Below are positions 15,332-23,322 of a stretch of 44,523 nt of DNA, in pieces (the stretch's first letter is position 1; each line of letters starts with the position of its first letter). A program made the translations under genes and the position numbers. The notes under the pieces were generated by a model. That model was not told where the DNA came from. It made no database searches and saw only the letters and a list, made by a program, of their open reading frames with translations. Source of the stretch: a virus. The stretch lies in IMG/VR virus record IMGVR_UViG_3300033155_000819, positions 1 to 44,523 of that record; one strand, given 5' to 3'.

Positions 15332-16372
15332 CTACATCATTGATTTAATAATGTCATGGTGATCTTCAAAGAACCTGTGCTTTGACTTCAATACTTCTTG
15401 CAACGGAACCCACATTGCTTTCACTGCGTCGTCTCCGCCTTTCACCTTCGGTAATTCACCAGTTCCTAAATCAATTTTATATACATGAGTAATTGTTCTT
15501 CCGCGTAATGAACGGTCTGGTTTATCAAACACTCTTGTATCTACAATATTACCTCGAAGCACTGGCGCAGGAACTTTAAGTTTTGTTTCCTCTTTAAGTT
15601 CACGCAACATAGCAACCTCAATATATTCTTTAGGATTTACAAACCCACCAGGCATTGCCCACAATCCTTTTCCAGGTGATGCTCTACGTGTAACCAATAA
15701 CACATGTCCACTCTGTATCACAAGAGCATCTGCTGTAACGAACGTAGGTGTATATGGTGCTGTCTCCCAGCCCATTTTATATTCACGAATAAACCTATAT
15801 TCATCTACAAGAATATCAAACGCTGGTGTCTTGATAAACAAACCAAGGAATTCTTTAACAGCACCTGGAACGTTGTGTGATTGAAAAACTCTATCACAAA
15901 ACTTATTGAATAGGAAATCTCTTATTGAAGTAGAGTGCAGCCCGTCAATATTTCCCACTTCTTCAAAGTTCCATTTAGGAAACATGTCTAAGTAAAATGA
16001 CGATGCGTCTTTCATGTGGCCGAACAAACCAATACGGGCATCTTTTTTACCAGCAAAATTATCTACAATGTCATGAACGTTGGATGCCCACTCTTGGTTA
16101 TTGTATGCGGAATTTTCAATAGGAACAATTGAAACTCTATTAGCAACATCATCCACACCTGCATCATATAAAGAATACATGATCATCTCTGCACGTTCTT
16201 TAAACGTGAATGGGTTTTTAATTGTTCTTGGTTCATTTGCAGAACCAATTATGATTTTTAGTTTGTGGCTTTGTTCTAAAGCCATTAAGAATATTTTAAT
16301 GTGAGAATTATGAACAGGCTGAAACCTGCCTATAACAACTCCAATATCGTAGATTTTATCTTTATGTGTCAT
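15332..16372 (-). CDS. nadM: Bifunctional NMN adenylyltransferase / Nudix hydrolase
   Basis: A 346-residue two-domain enzyme. Residues 8-170 are the adenylyltransferase: GRFQPVHNSH (15-24) is the ATP motif and HSTSIRDFL (146-154) the second motif; it would convert NMN and ATP to NAD. Residues 210-346 are a Nudix domain with the box from G243 to L265 (E249, R257-E258, E261-E262), which in relatives hydrolyses ADP-ribose-like compounds. It pairs with NadV downstream. A late promoter (16425-16432) and an AUAGA-loop hairpin lie directly before it, and AAGGGGATTCC is the ribosome site. Confidence 0.92.
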   Translation of the reverse strand: MTHKDKIYDIGVVIGRFQPVHNSHIKIFLMALEQSHKLKIIIGSANEPRTIKNPFTFKERAEMIMYSLYDAGVDDVANRVSIVPIENSAYNNQEWASNVHDIVDNFAGKKDARIGLFGHMKDASSFYLDMFPKWNFEEVGNIDGLHSTSIRDFLFNKFCDRVFQSHNVPGAVKEFLGLFIKTPAFDILVDEYRFIREYKMGWETAPYTPTFVTADALVIQSGHVLLVTRRASPGKGLWAMPGGFVNPKEYIEVAMLRELKEETKLKVPAPVLRGNIVDTRVFDKPDRSLRGRTITHVYKIDLGTGELPKVKGGDDAVKAMWVPLQEVLKSKHRFFEDHHDIIKSMM

Positions 16373-16398
16373 AAGGAATCCCCTTAATGTTTGACTAG

Positions 16399-16417
16399 CT
16401 GAGAGTCTATCTCTCAG
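16399..16417 (-). promoter_or_regulatory. AUAGA-loop hairpin at the 5' end of the nadM late transcript
   Basis: A perfect 7-bp stem (CUGAGAG / CUCUCAG) with loop AUAGA. Given the TATAAATA at 16425-16432, transcription should begin within a base or two of this stem, so the nadM transcript would carry it at its very 5' end. AAGGGGATTCC follows before the ATG. The stem differs from the nadV copy while loop and closing G-C pair are kept. Confidence 0.6.
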
Positions 16418-16424
16418 TGTTGTA

Positions 16425-16432
16425 TATTTATA
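16425..16432 (-). promoter_or_regulatory. T4-type late promoter (TATAAATA) for nadM
   Basis: An exact TATAAATA on the minus strand overlapping the end of the HAD gene, with the nadM hairpin about 7 bases downstream. It would place nadM, the 14938-15321 gene and perhaps nadV under late control. Confidence 0.65.
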
Positions 16433-16922
16433 ACAAAATGTTTTTCAATTCTTCAATATGCTCTTGTTCAAGACCAGTAGCGTGTCGAGTATGAACAAAG
16501 TTATTTATCTTTTGATCTTCAGTCATATCAGAATCATCGTCAATTATGGCAAACTTCTCAACATCTGGGTTCTCTGACAACCAACCGTTTATCTCATGAC
16601 CTCGACAGTAGCTTGAATTATAACTCTCAGTCTTACCAATGATTGGAGCATTATCCCAGCCGCGTAACGCAAAAAGATCTTTCATCTCGGCAACTGAAAA
16701 CAACTTTCTCCATGTTGAAGAAATGACAAGTGTTATATCATTTGCTTCTACAAACTCCTTCAACAATAACAATGCCTCAGGATCTATCTCCATTGCATGT
16801 CTTGGTAAATTCTCATTACCATATTTATCGACGAATGAACCTTTCTCGCGCTCCATACGTCTCACGTTGTAATATTTAATTGAGTTTAAAACTCCATCCA
16901 TATCTAAAAATATTACTTTCAT
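16428..16922 (-). CDS. HAD-superfamily hydrolase
   Basis: A 164-residue HAD-like protein. Motif I is FLDMDGVLN at the N-terminus (nucleophile Asp), motif II is LVISSTWRK, and the C-terminal FAIIDDDSDM provides the metal-binding acids. There is no large cap domain. Relatives act on phosphoesters such as nucleotides or nucleic-acid 3' phosphates; substrate unknown. The start is taken as the ATG at 16922 with AGGTG upstream; an adjacent ATG at 16925 or GTG at 16931 is possible. The tRNA gene lies 20 bp upstream. Confidence 0.8.
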   Translation of the reverse strand: MKVIFLDMDGVLNSIKYYNVRRMEREKGSFVDKYGNENLPRHAMEIDPEALLLLKEFVEANDITLVISSTWRKLFSVAEMKDLFALRGWDNAPIIGKTESYNSSYCRGHEINGWLSENPDVEKFAIIDDDSDMTEDQKINNFVHTRHATGLEQEHIEELKNILL

Positions 16923-16942
16923 CATAATCACCTATATAAAAT

Positions 16943-17019
16943 TGGCACCCCGCACAGGATTCGAACCTGCATTGTAGACCTTAGAAGGATCTTGCCTTAT
17001 CCAGTTAGACCAACGGGGC
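16943..17019 (-). tRNA. tRNA-Arg (anticodon UCU)
   Basis: A 77-nt cloverleaf: acceptor GCCCCGU / GCGGGGU (a G-U pair at 1-72), D-arm GUCU...AGGC, anticodon stem AGAUC / GGUCU with loop CUUCUAA giving anticodon UCU, T-arm GCAGG-UUCGAAU-CCUGU, discriminator G and encoded CCA. It reads AGA/AGG, codons favoured in AT-rich phages and often rare in hosts; T4 also carries a tRNA-Arg(UCU). Confidence 0.93.
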
Positions 17020-17023
17020 ATTG

Positions 17024-17263
17024 TTAATCTTTATTCATCCAGCCAAATACGCCATTGCCTTTACGCATCCAGCCACCACGTTTACTTCTCTTTGAATCAT
17101 CCTCTTCACTGCGAGGATATCCAGGATGAAATTTTAATTTGTTTCCTAAGAAATGTTTATAGTACCATCTCTCACCGTAAAAACTTAACCATCTCATACG
17201 ACTCCAACCAAAATATTTGTTATCGTAATTTCTACGTGAAAACTTATCACACAATGTACACAT
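17024..17263 (-). CDS. Small basic aromatic-rich protein with a CxxC pair
   Basis: A 79-residue protein with CTLC at residues 2-5, many Trp, Tyr and Arg residues in the middle (GWSRMRWLSFYGERWYYKHFLG) and a basic C-terminus. Its ATG directly abuts the TAA of the preceding 55-codon gene, so it may be translated by re-initiation. It ends 4 bp before the tRNA. No family recognised. Confidence 0.5.
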   Translation of the reverse strand: MCTLCDKFSRRNYDNKYFGWSRMRWLSFYGERWYYKHFLGNKLKFHPGYPRSEEDDSKRSKRGGWMRKGNGVFGWMNKD

Positions 17264-17431
17264 TTAGGCAGCCTGATTCCTTCCATAGTGCCAGCCTCGT
17301 TGCCACTCAGAACGTTCTTGAGTGTTCATCCAACCAGGTGCTCTATTTGACTTATCAGTTTTTTTGAAAAAGTCTGCTACGCCTGTTGTGTAACACATCT
17401 TTGTAAATACTGGGTTATCATCTTCTCCCAT
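17264..17431 (-). CDS. Small hypothetical protein, RMF-like C-terminal motif
   Basis: A 55-residue protein starting MGEDDNPVFTKMCYTT, with a GAGG site 6 bases before the ATG. Its C-terminal SEWQRGWHYGRNQ resembles the 'SxWxxGW' end of ribosome modulation factor-type small proteins; this similarity is short and only suggestive. Good ribosome site and exact end-to-end packing with its neighbour support it as a true gene. Confidence 0.5.
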   Translation of the reverse strand: MGEDDNPVFTKMCYTTGVADFFKKTDKSNRAPGWMNTQERSEWQRGWHYGRNQAA

Positions 17432-17446
17432 TTCCTACCTCACTAT

Positions 17447-17803
17447 TTATGCCATTGAAGGGACAGGAAGTCCTTTCTTTGTATTTAATTTCACTGCTCT
17501 TTTAATACGCTTATATAAGAACTTGACACAATCCTTAGTAAGCATAGTCGTATAAACCATATAAGGGACAGGTACTGTCACCATAGGATCTTCAACTTCT
17601 GGCTGATTATCCTTCAACGTTTCAATAAATGCATCGTCAATCTTAAAAGCTGTACGCTGATCTTCAGTGATAGTTGATAGTGGAGTCGTCTCAAGGCGCA
17701 TCTTTTGCTTCACTGGGACTTGCTGATATACTGCCCACGGAGCATCTGAATCCATGCTTGCCTTTGCCAACTGTCTTAAGAATCTTGCTTTCTTTCCTCT
17801 CAT
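17447..17803 (-). CDS. Hypothetical protein
   Basis: A 118-residue protein with very basic ends (MRGKKARFLRQLAKAS and KRIKRAVKLNTKKG) and a neutral, proline- and threonine-rich middle (VEDPMVTVPVPYMVYTTML). AAGGTGA lies before the ATG. No domain recognised. Confidence 0.55.
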   Translation of the reverse strand: MRGKKARFLRQLAKASMDSDAPWAVYQQVPVKQKMRLETTPLSTITEDQRTAFKIDDAFIETLKDNQPEVEDPMVTVPVPYMVYTTMLTKDCVKFLYKRIKRAVKLNTKKGLPVPSMA

Positions 17804-17812
17804 ATTATCACC

Positions 17813-18049
17813 TTATTGTAGTAGTGCGAGTGTACCTGCAGCGGCCATCATGAAAACAATGATCGCAGCAAACAAATCTGTTTTGTTAGAATGTTGTATC
17901 AATATATATGCATGAGCCTTGACGGTTCCATTCATACGCTTCATAGCCAATTCTACCATTTTGAAAATGTTATACCCAATAACAAGAGTCATAACAGATG
18001 CTGTACCGACTGTGAAATATAATAAAACAAACTCTAAAAATTCTTTCAT
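17813..18049 (-). CDS. Small membrane protein with two transmembrane segments
   Basis: A 78-residue protein. Segments at about 4-31 (EFVLLYFTVGTASVMTLVIG) and 58-77 (LFAAIIVFMMAAAGTLALLQ) would span the membrane, separated by a basic linker. Its ATG overlaps the TGA of the HD hydrolase gene, so it is co-translated with that gene. Function unknown. Confidence 0.55.
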   Translation of the reverse strand: MKEFLEFVLLYFTVGTASVMTLVIGYNIFKMVELAMKRMNGTVKAHAYILIQHSNKTDLFAAIIVFMMAAAGTLALLQ

Positions 18050-18639
18050 AATTGATCCCTACCTTCAGTCAGTTTATAATAGAAGTTTAAAAATTGTTCT
18101 TCGGCTAATTTAGGATTTGCAGGATGAATCTCCATTTTGTAAAGATCCTCAACGTTTGTTTTGTCAGCCCAATTTGACATACAAGCAACCTCTGAACCTC
18201 GGAGATTTGTGTCAACTGTCTTTATCAACTTATGATAAGGATAGGTTAAATCAAAATGGTCAAAAATATGTTGTGATACTTTATGCTCTAACTCTTTGAA
18301 GTCAGGCAGCAAAGCTTTAACAGGGCTTGGCATGTCTGGCATATATGCCTCGGTTGCATCATGTAACAATGCCGCCAATGTAAGTTCTTTTAATTCATTA
18401 CCAAAAATTTCGTGAGTATGTGCTCCATAAAAATTAACAAGGTTTGCAACGATTACCGAATGTTGCGCCACTGAATAAAAATCATTTAAGTGGCCGCAGT
18501 ATCTATTCGTACCTGCAAGTGCATGAGCAATGTCCTCAATATCAACATCTAACTCTGCCACATGTTGTGGGTGAAAGTAATGACCTTTAAACGTAGTCAT
18601 ATAGGTGTCTACTTCTTTTAACCATTCAGGTGTTTTCAT
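18046..18639 (-). CDS. HD-domain phosphohydrolase (YfbR-like)
   Basis: A 197-residue HD hydrolase. The metal-binding set is visible: H in VAQHSVIVANL, the HD pair in LAALLHDATEAYMPD, then PSPVKALLPDFKELEHKV and a distal Asp (KTVDTNLRGSE). This arrangement is typical of YfbR-type 5'-nucleotidases and phage HD proteins that act on deoxynucleotides. The start is the ATG at 18639; a TTG four codons upstream is less likely. Likely part of nucleotide metabolism. Confidence 0.8.
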   Translation of the reverse strand: MKTPEWLKEVDTYMTTFKGHYFHPQHVAELDVDIEDIAHALAGTNRYCGHLNDFYSVAQHSVIVANLVNFYGAHTHEIFGNELKELTLAALLHDATEAYMPDMPSPVKALLPDFKELEHKVSQHIFDHFDLTYPYHKLIKTVDTNLRGSEVACMSNWADKTNVEDLYKMEIHPANPKLAEEQFLNFYYKLTEGRDQL

Positions 18640-18732
18640 AGTCTCATCCAAGATAATACATTATATAAAATAAATTGAGATTGCTCTATCACCATCAAAA
18701 ACAAACCAATCTCTACTGGGCAAATGTGCATA

Positions 18733-18930
18733 CTAAACCTCTAAATTCTTTTTACGTTCAAGTCCATCATCAAATCCACGAAACCACGCTTCGGAATCTG
18801 CTTTATCTCTTGCCACTGATCCAGGCCAGCGCACATCAGTACAACGATAAGGTCCACCTGGGCGATAATTTTCTTCCCATGTAACACCTGTATCAAAACC
18901 TTCTTGATAAAAATTTCGTTTCCCAGTCAT
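18733..18930 (-). CDS. Small hypothetical protein, RMF-like pattern
   Basis: A 65-residue polar protein with two 'aromatic-x-x-G-(F/x)-x-x-G' segments (FYQEGFDTGVTWEE and EAWFRGFDDGLE), like the repeated Trp/Gly pattern of RMF-type proteins and of the gene at 17264-17431. The similarity is short, so function is not assigned. It shares one base (TAATG) with the preceding gene's stop. Confidence 0.5.
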   Translation of the reverse strand: MTGKRNFYQEGFDTGVTWEENYRPGGPYRCTDVRWPGSVARDKADSEAWFRGFDDGLERKKNLEV

Positions 18931-19418
18931 TATGCTGCCTTTGCCAAATAGCCATAAGGTAAATTGTTACAAAATTCAAAATAGCCGTCACCTGAACCCA
19001 TGAACTCGTCATTGTCTTGCAACCAACGGACAGCAGTTTCACGATCGCTTGCACCTAACTCAATAGTTGACTTGATCTGTTTTTCAAAAGCTTTTACAGC
19101 AAGGGCCTGCTCGGCCATTTCTGCTTCGTAATTATCATTAGCAATTTCACACATGCGATCGTACTCAGCCTTCAGTTCGTCGAACGACATGTTGCTGGTA
19201 TCAGGACAAGCTCTACGAGTACCGTAAGCTTCCTTAGCCAGATCAGACATAACCACTTCAATCTCCCAACGTTTAAATTGGTCAACAGTGTAGACCTTAT
19301 AATCAGCCCACCATGCTGCATCTTCAGACAGCAAGCCAATATAGGTGCCTGGCTCATTCGCCATGCGATCCTTGGCATGTTGGTTTTCTGCTGCAATGTA
19401 TTTAATTAAATCTGACAT
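18930..19418 (-). CDS. Hypothetical early protein
   Basis: A 162-residue acidic, helical protein. ATG at 19418 is chosen because GAGGA lies 7 bases upstream; an in-frame ATG at 19445 lies in the promoter repeat without a ribosome site. Residues 60-120 (DELKAEYDRMCEIANDNYEAEM) may form a coiled coil. It stands directly behind a strong sigma70-type promoter shared with the CobS-like gene, so it should be expressed early. No family recognised. Confidence 0.55.
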   Translation of the reverse strand: MSDLIKYIAAENQHAKDRMANEPGTYIGLLSEDAAWWADYKVYTVDQFKRWEIEVVMSDLAKEAYGTRRACPDTSNMSFDELKAEYDRMCEIANDNYEAEMAEQALAVKAFEKQIKSTIELGASDRETAVRWLQDNDEFMGSGDGYFEFCNNLPYGYLAKAA

Positions 19419-19436
19419 AATATAATCCTCATTCAC

Positions 19437-19486
19437 TTTTTTCATTGTATACCGTAATTATAGCAAACTGGGAGCCTATTGCAAGG
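19437..19486 (-). repeat. 50-bp exact repeat carrying a promoter (copy 1)
   Basis: Identical over 50 bases to 36552-36601 in the same orientation. It covers the -35, -10, the palindrome GTATAC and an ATG followed by a run of A. Outside the 50 bases the two loci differ completely. Confidence 0.9.
19457..19484 (-). promoter_or_regulatory. Sigma70-type promoter, TAYGGTAT family
   Basis: TTGCAA at 19484-19479 and TATAAT at 19462-19457 with a 16-bp spacer, followed by TACGGTATAC. Identical to the promoter at 36572-36599 and related to those at 24097 and 39229. It drives the gene starting at 19418. Confidence 0.75.
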
Positions 19487-19533
19487 ATTATCTGCATAGA
19501 ATGTTTTTATGACCATATAAAGGCTAATACCCA

Positions 19534-22080
19534 TTAAAAGAACGCGGCTAATGTGGCCTTCTTTTCCCAATCCCAATCCACAGCATTTAGCACACCTTCA
19601 AGCGGCCCAAGGAATCCTTTTTCAAACATCAAATCATAATTGACAAACTTCTCCAAGTCTAATTCCTTCGGCAAATAGTTAGGGAATGAGATCACTGTAT
19701 CGCCTAACGTATTAGGAGTTTTCAGTTGTATCACCTTTACCTTTTCACCAGGTTGAATCAATGGCGTACCTGATTTATCTAATCCTTTCTCTTTGACCTT
19801 GTGGTTGTAATTCAAAACACCTTTAATATGATTGGGCGTTCCTTTCCTATATACAGTTTTACGATCAAAGTATTTAGGTAAGTTGTTAGCAGAACTTGGT
19901 CGTGCAATTTGATCAGGTGAAAGTTGATTCCACTCAGACTTAAATTCAGCCACAAACGCTTGGAGCTTTTCTTCATCTTCCATTAGGATAATGTCATAAG
20001 CTTCGGCCAACTTCTTCCTACATATTTCAGGAGTTGAGGATTTCTTAGCTTCAAGGCCCATGAATTTTAATTTTGCTTTAGGGAACCTTACACCTTCACT
20101 ATCCCATATCTTTAACATGTAACGTTTCTTTTTAGTCCACACGGCGCGCTCTGCAATTACTTCACGACCCATGAACATTTTATTCTCGTATCCGTTTACA
20201 TATTCAGCGAGCTCTTCATACTTACCCTGAATGAAAGGTTGTATTTTCTCTTTGGCTACAGTATCAAGGAAGTCTACAATTTTGGCTTTATCAGACTTAT
20301 CCTTAAATACTTTATCAACTAGACCGCCGAAGGTTATGTAGTTTGAATCAGTATCAATCGCAACCACATAGTCTGTGCCTTCAGTTTTCAAAAGTTCATT
20401 TAGATATTCATTCAATGCGTCTGCTATCCAACGGATTGATAACTGTCCTGACAAGGTAACAGCTTCTGCTATACGCAAGTCAAAGAACCTAAAGTACGGA
20501 TTACCAATAGCACCATAAGCCGAGTTAAGTAAAATCTTCTGAGCCATTTGTAAATTGTTGAACTTCGCAATTAAGTTTGTAAGCTCTGCTTTCCTAATTG
20601 GGTCATCACTATCCACAAGCTCTTGTTCATACGCAAGCATCTTCTTCTTGTTGGCTTTACGTTCTATATATAATGTTTCCATCATAACTGATAGGAAAGA
20701 CTTTTCATCATTCCTAAAGAACTGTCGGTTAGCTGACATTGAGACATTATGAGTTTTCAATTCTGATAAATCATATTCCTTTTTAATCAAACCATCTATT
20801 GTAATGTTATCAGATATCCCTGGAAGGTCACCATCTAAAATTGTTTCAGGTCCAAGGTTATATTGCATGATCAAGTGAGGATATAGACTGTTCAAATCGA
20901 ATGACATAATCCAATCATGAAAACCTACAATAGGATCCTTAACATACGCACCTTCAAATGCTCTATCCTTTTTGTGGTGGCGAGATGGTGGTACAATGAT
21001 ATCTCTTTCCTTCAAGTAATCATAGATGATTGTATCCCATGTCTTTACTGGTGAAAAAGTATCGTTGTAATTGATCTTGGCGTAATAGGCTACAGTGAAT
21101 ACCAAGTCTAAAAGCTTCATCTTCATATCAAGGCGTTTTACAAGATGAACGTCCTTGATATTATAGTCGATATACTTCTGGAAATTTGTAACGTACATTT
21201 GGTGAAGCGAACCTTCTTCTTCATACGAAAGTTTTGTATCACCTAATTCAACATAACCAATATGTCCCAATGTATAAGAGTCTTGTGCTTTATATGTGTA
21301 CTTCTTATAAAGGTTCAAGTAATCAAGTGCTGATATACCTACAATCTCGTATGTTTGAAATTCCTGACCATACATGCCACGAACAGTTCTTTCCTTCACA
21401 ATACCCCAAGGAGATAAACGTTTCATTGCCTTAGTACCAAGAACCTTTTCAATTCTATTAACAAGGTATGGGATATCAAATCCTTCAATGTTCCAACCTG
21501 TCATAACGTGAAAAGAACATTCCTGCCAACGTTGCAAGAATGATACTAACAAATCTCGTTCACTGGCACAGGCTGTATAAATTATCGTAACATCATCTAT
21601 GAAGTCAAGTTCTGATTTCTCTGGTGTCCAATCACCAAGGCCCCATACATAATACTTGTCTGCAATATTATCATAGACACATATTGCAGTGATAGACTTT
21701 GCAGCATCCTCAGGCTTAGGAAAACCATCTGCTGAGAATACTTCTATATCAATGTTGGCAACACGGATCTTAGTTAAGTCATAGTCCATGTTCTTGTAGT
21801 TGTCTGAAATATACTGGACAACATAATTTGTATTGCCGTAGATATCAAAACCTTCTACACCTTTATACTGTTCAATAAAATCCCTACATTCAGACATTGT
21901 GCCAGGTTGCATCATGGCAAGTGACTCACCATGCAAGCCTTTATAATTGTCCTCGTTGTTTGAAGGAATAAACAAAGTAGGATTATATTTTACCCTGTAT
22001 TCCTCTACGCCTGTTTCAGAGTCAAACTCCCTAACAAGTATACTATTCCCAATTCGGGATATGTTTAAATATTGTTTCAT
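19534..22080 (-). CDS. 43: DNA polymerase gp43 (family B)
   Basis: An 848-residue replicative polymerase with proofreading exonuclease (T4 gp43 is 898). Exo I is NIDIEVFS (~111), Exo II GWNIEGFDIPYLV (~196), and Exo III YNIKDVHLV. Polymerase motif A is DLNSLYPHLIMQYN (~396), motif B KILLNSAYGAIGN and motif C AIDTDSNYI. The C-terminus (ALNAVDWDWEKKATLAAFF) ends in the hydrophobic clamp-binding peptide typical of family members that work with gp45. The upstream GIY-YIG-like gene overlaps its start by 4 bp. Confidence 0.97.
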   Translation of the reverse strand: MKQYLNISRIGNSILVREFDSETGVEEYRVKYNPTLFIPSNNEDNYKGLHGESLAMMQPGTMSECRDFIEQYKGVEGFDIYGNTNYVVQYISDNYKNMDYDLTKIRVANIDIEVFSADGFPKPEDAAKSITAICVYDNIADKYYVWGLGDWTPEKSELDFIDDVTIIYTACASERDLLVSFLQRWQECSFHVMTGWNIEGFDIPYLVNRIEKVLGTKAMKRLSPWGIVKERTVRGMYGQEFQTYEIVGISALDYLNLYKKYTYKAQDSYTLGHIGYVELGDTKLSYEEEGSLHQMYVTNFQKYIDYNIKDVHLVKRLDMKMKLLDLVFTVAYYAKINYNDTFSPVKTWDTIIYDYLKERDIIVPPSRHHKKDRAFEGAYVKDPIVGFHDWIMSFDLNSLYPHLIMQYNLGPETILDGDLPGISDNITIDGLIKKEYDLSELKTHNVSMSANRQFFRNDEKSFLSVMMETLYIERKANKKKMLAYEQELVDSDDPIRKAELTNLIAKFNNLQMAQKILLNSAYGAIGNPYFRFFDLRIAEAVTLSGQLSIRWIADALNEYLNELLKTEGTDYVVAIDTDSNYITFGGLVDKVFKDKSDKAKIVDFLDTVAKEKIQPFIQGKYEELAEYVNGYENKMFMGREVIAERAVWTKKKRYMLKIWDSEGVRFPKAKLKFMGLEAKKSSTPEICRKKLAEAYDIILMEDEEKLQAFVAEFKSEWNQLSPDQIARPSSANNLPKYFDRKTVYRKGTPNHIKGVLNYNHKVKEKGLDKSGTPLIQPGEKVKVIQLKTPNTLGDTVISFPNYLPKELDLEKFVNYDLMFEKGFLGPLEGVLNAVDWDWEKKATLAAFF

Positions 22081-22751
22081 GCCGCCTCTAACCCACAGTT
22101 ATGTTCTAAAAGTTCAATGATTTCTTTATACGCATTTGTTCTTGTTACTGAAGATTTAAAACATTCAGTATAACCGCCAAACTTTCTATTAGGTATATAC
22201 TTACTACTTTTTAAATCTCTTAAACATTCTGTCTCCATCAACCAACATTCGTATAATGGCATTTCTACACTTGCTATTATATCATAATTATAATAATTAC
22301 TCAATGAGGAAAATCTCTTTTTGATAGTTCCTTGAGTTATTCCAACTTTGACAAAAATTTCTCTTCCTGCTTTACTTGTAAACCTAATAATATAAAATAT
22401 TGCAGGAACATCCATCATATGTGGATGTTGTTCAAAATATTTTTTGTCATATAAACCACCTTGGCCTTGGCATATGGTACATCCTATAGGCATCTCTACA
22501 TGATGATCTAATCTTTGCTTCACTGTACCATGAATACTACATCCATATTCTAAATAAACTCTACGCTTCCCATCTTGAGTTTGATCTTTTTCTTTATACA
22601 TATTTGTGTATTCTAGGTTAGGGCATATGTATGGTAGTGCAAATTGATACGCCCAGCCTATAGTATATTTACTAGGCAATCGAATACCTTTATTTAATAA
22701 AGTTTCTTCATGCTGAAAAATCCAAGGTGGGGTTCCTGATTTTAATCTCAT
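22077..22751 (-). CDS. GIY-YIG-like nuclease domain protein
   Basis: A 224-residue protein. The N-terminal half has Cys/His clusters (CPNLEY, CSIHG, CTIC) that may bind zinc. From about residue 120, FYIIRFTSKAG, then VKVGITQGTIKKRFSS, METECL and GGYTECF follow the order of GIY-YIG core motifs in divergent phage members (GIY-like strand, YIG-like strand with Arg, Glu, final TEcF). It may be a homing-type or DNA-binding nuclease. It overlaps gene 43 by 4 bp (ATGA), so it is translationally coupled to the polymerase. Confidence 0.5.
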   Translation of the reverse strand: MRLKSGTPPWIFQHEETLLNKGIRLPSKYTIGWAYQFALPYICPNLEYTNMYKEKDQTQDGKRRVYLEYGCSIHGTVKQRLDHHVEMPIGCTICQGQGGLYDKKYFEQHPHMMDVPAIFYIIRFTSKAGREIFVKVGITQGTIKKRFSSLSNYYNYDIIASVEMPLYECWLMETECLRDLKSSKYIPNRKFGGYTECFKSSVTRTNAYKEIIELLEHNCGLEAA

Positions 22752-23023
22752 AACAATGCTCTTACAAGTCCCAACGTGTTAATGGAAGCGAACGTACAAT
22801 TTAAAATCACCAGCCAAACAGCATTCCTAAGGAAGCCACTATAGGCCATCATAATTGCGGAGATCAAAAAACAAATATACGCAAACACGAAATTCGCAGT
22901 TTGCGTATCCCAGGCAATCTCTAGTGCTGCCATTATACTTAATGGCACGGCAAACGATTCAATAACAAAAGGAACCCTTGAAAAGGCTAACTCATTTGTA
23001 ATATAATTTTTAACTCTTTGCAT
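22748..23023 (-). CDS. Membrane protein, about three transmembrane segments
   Basis: A 91-residue hydrophobic protein with likely spans near 24-40 (FAVPLSIMAALEIAW), 43-62 (ANFVFAYICFLISAIMMAYS) and 67-85 (AVWLVILNCTFASINTLGL). Overlaps both neighbours by 1-4 bases. Unknown function. Confidence 0.55.
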   Translation of the reverse strand: MQRVKNYITNELAFSRVPFVIESFAVPLSIMAALEIAWDTQTANFVFAYICFLISAIMMAYSGFLRNAVWLVILNCTFASINTLGLVRALL

Positions 23024-23322
23024 TATCTATCTACTCTCTTAAAATCATGATGTTCGATACAATCTTCAATAGTATCAAAAATTGTTTCTCTACCTTTCAG
23101 TTTTAATTCAATTCCCATTCTGTTGGCAAGTTGTACAAAATCATTTTCGTCACCTTTTAGAAGCATATGTCCTGCACACTGCAAGTCTGTTTTCTTGTGA
23201 CAAACAAAAGTTGATGCTTTTAGGATCTCAATCATACGATCCCTACCTAACCAACCAGGCAGCGCATCTTTTTTGAACGGACAATCCTTGCAAGGCTTCT
23301 TAACATTTGGTAAACTTACCAT
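23023..23322 (-). CDS. DUF6283-like Cys-rich protein
   Basis: A 99-residue protein with PCKDCPFKKDALPGWLG near the N-terminus and FVCHKKTDLQCAGHML in the middle. This Cys pattern (CxxCPF...CH...CAGH) is that of a small phage and bacterial family I recall as DUF6283, probably a metal-binding protein of unknown role. It overlaps both adjacent genes slightly. Confidence 0.7.
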   Translation of the reverse strand: MVSLPNVKKPCKDCPFKKDALPGWLGRDRMIEILKASTFVCHKKTDLQCAGHMLLKGDENDFVQLANRMGIELKLKGRETIFDTIEDCIEHHDFKRVDR

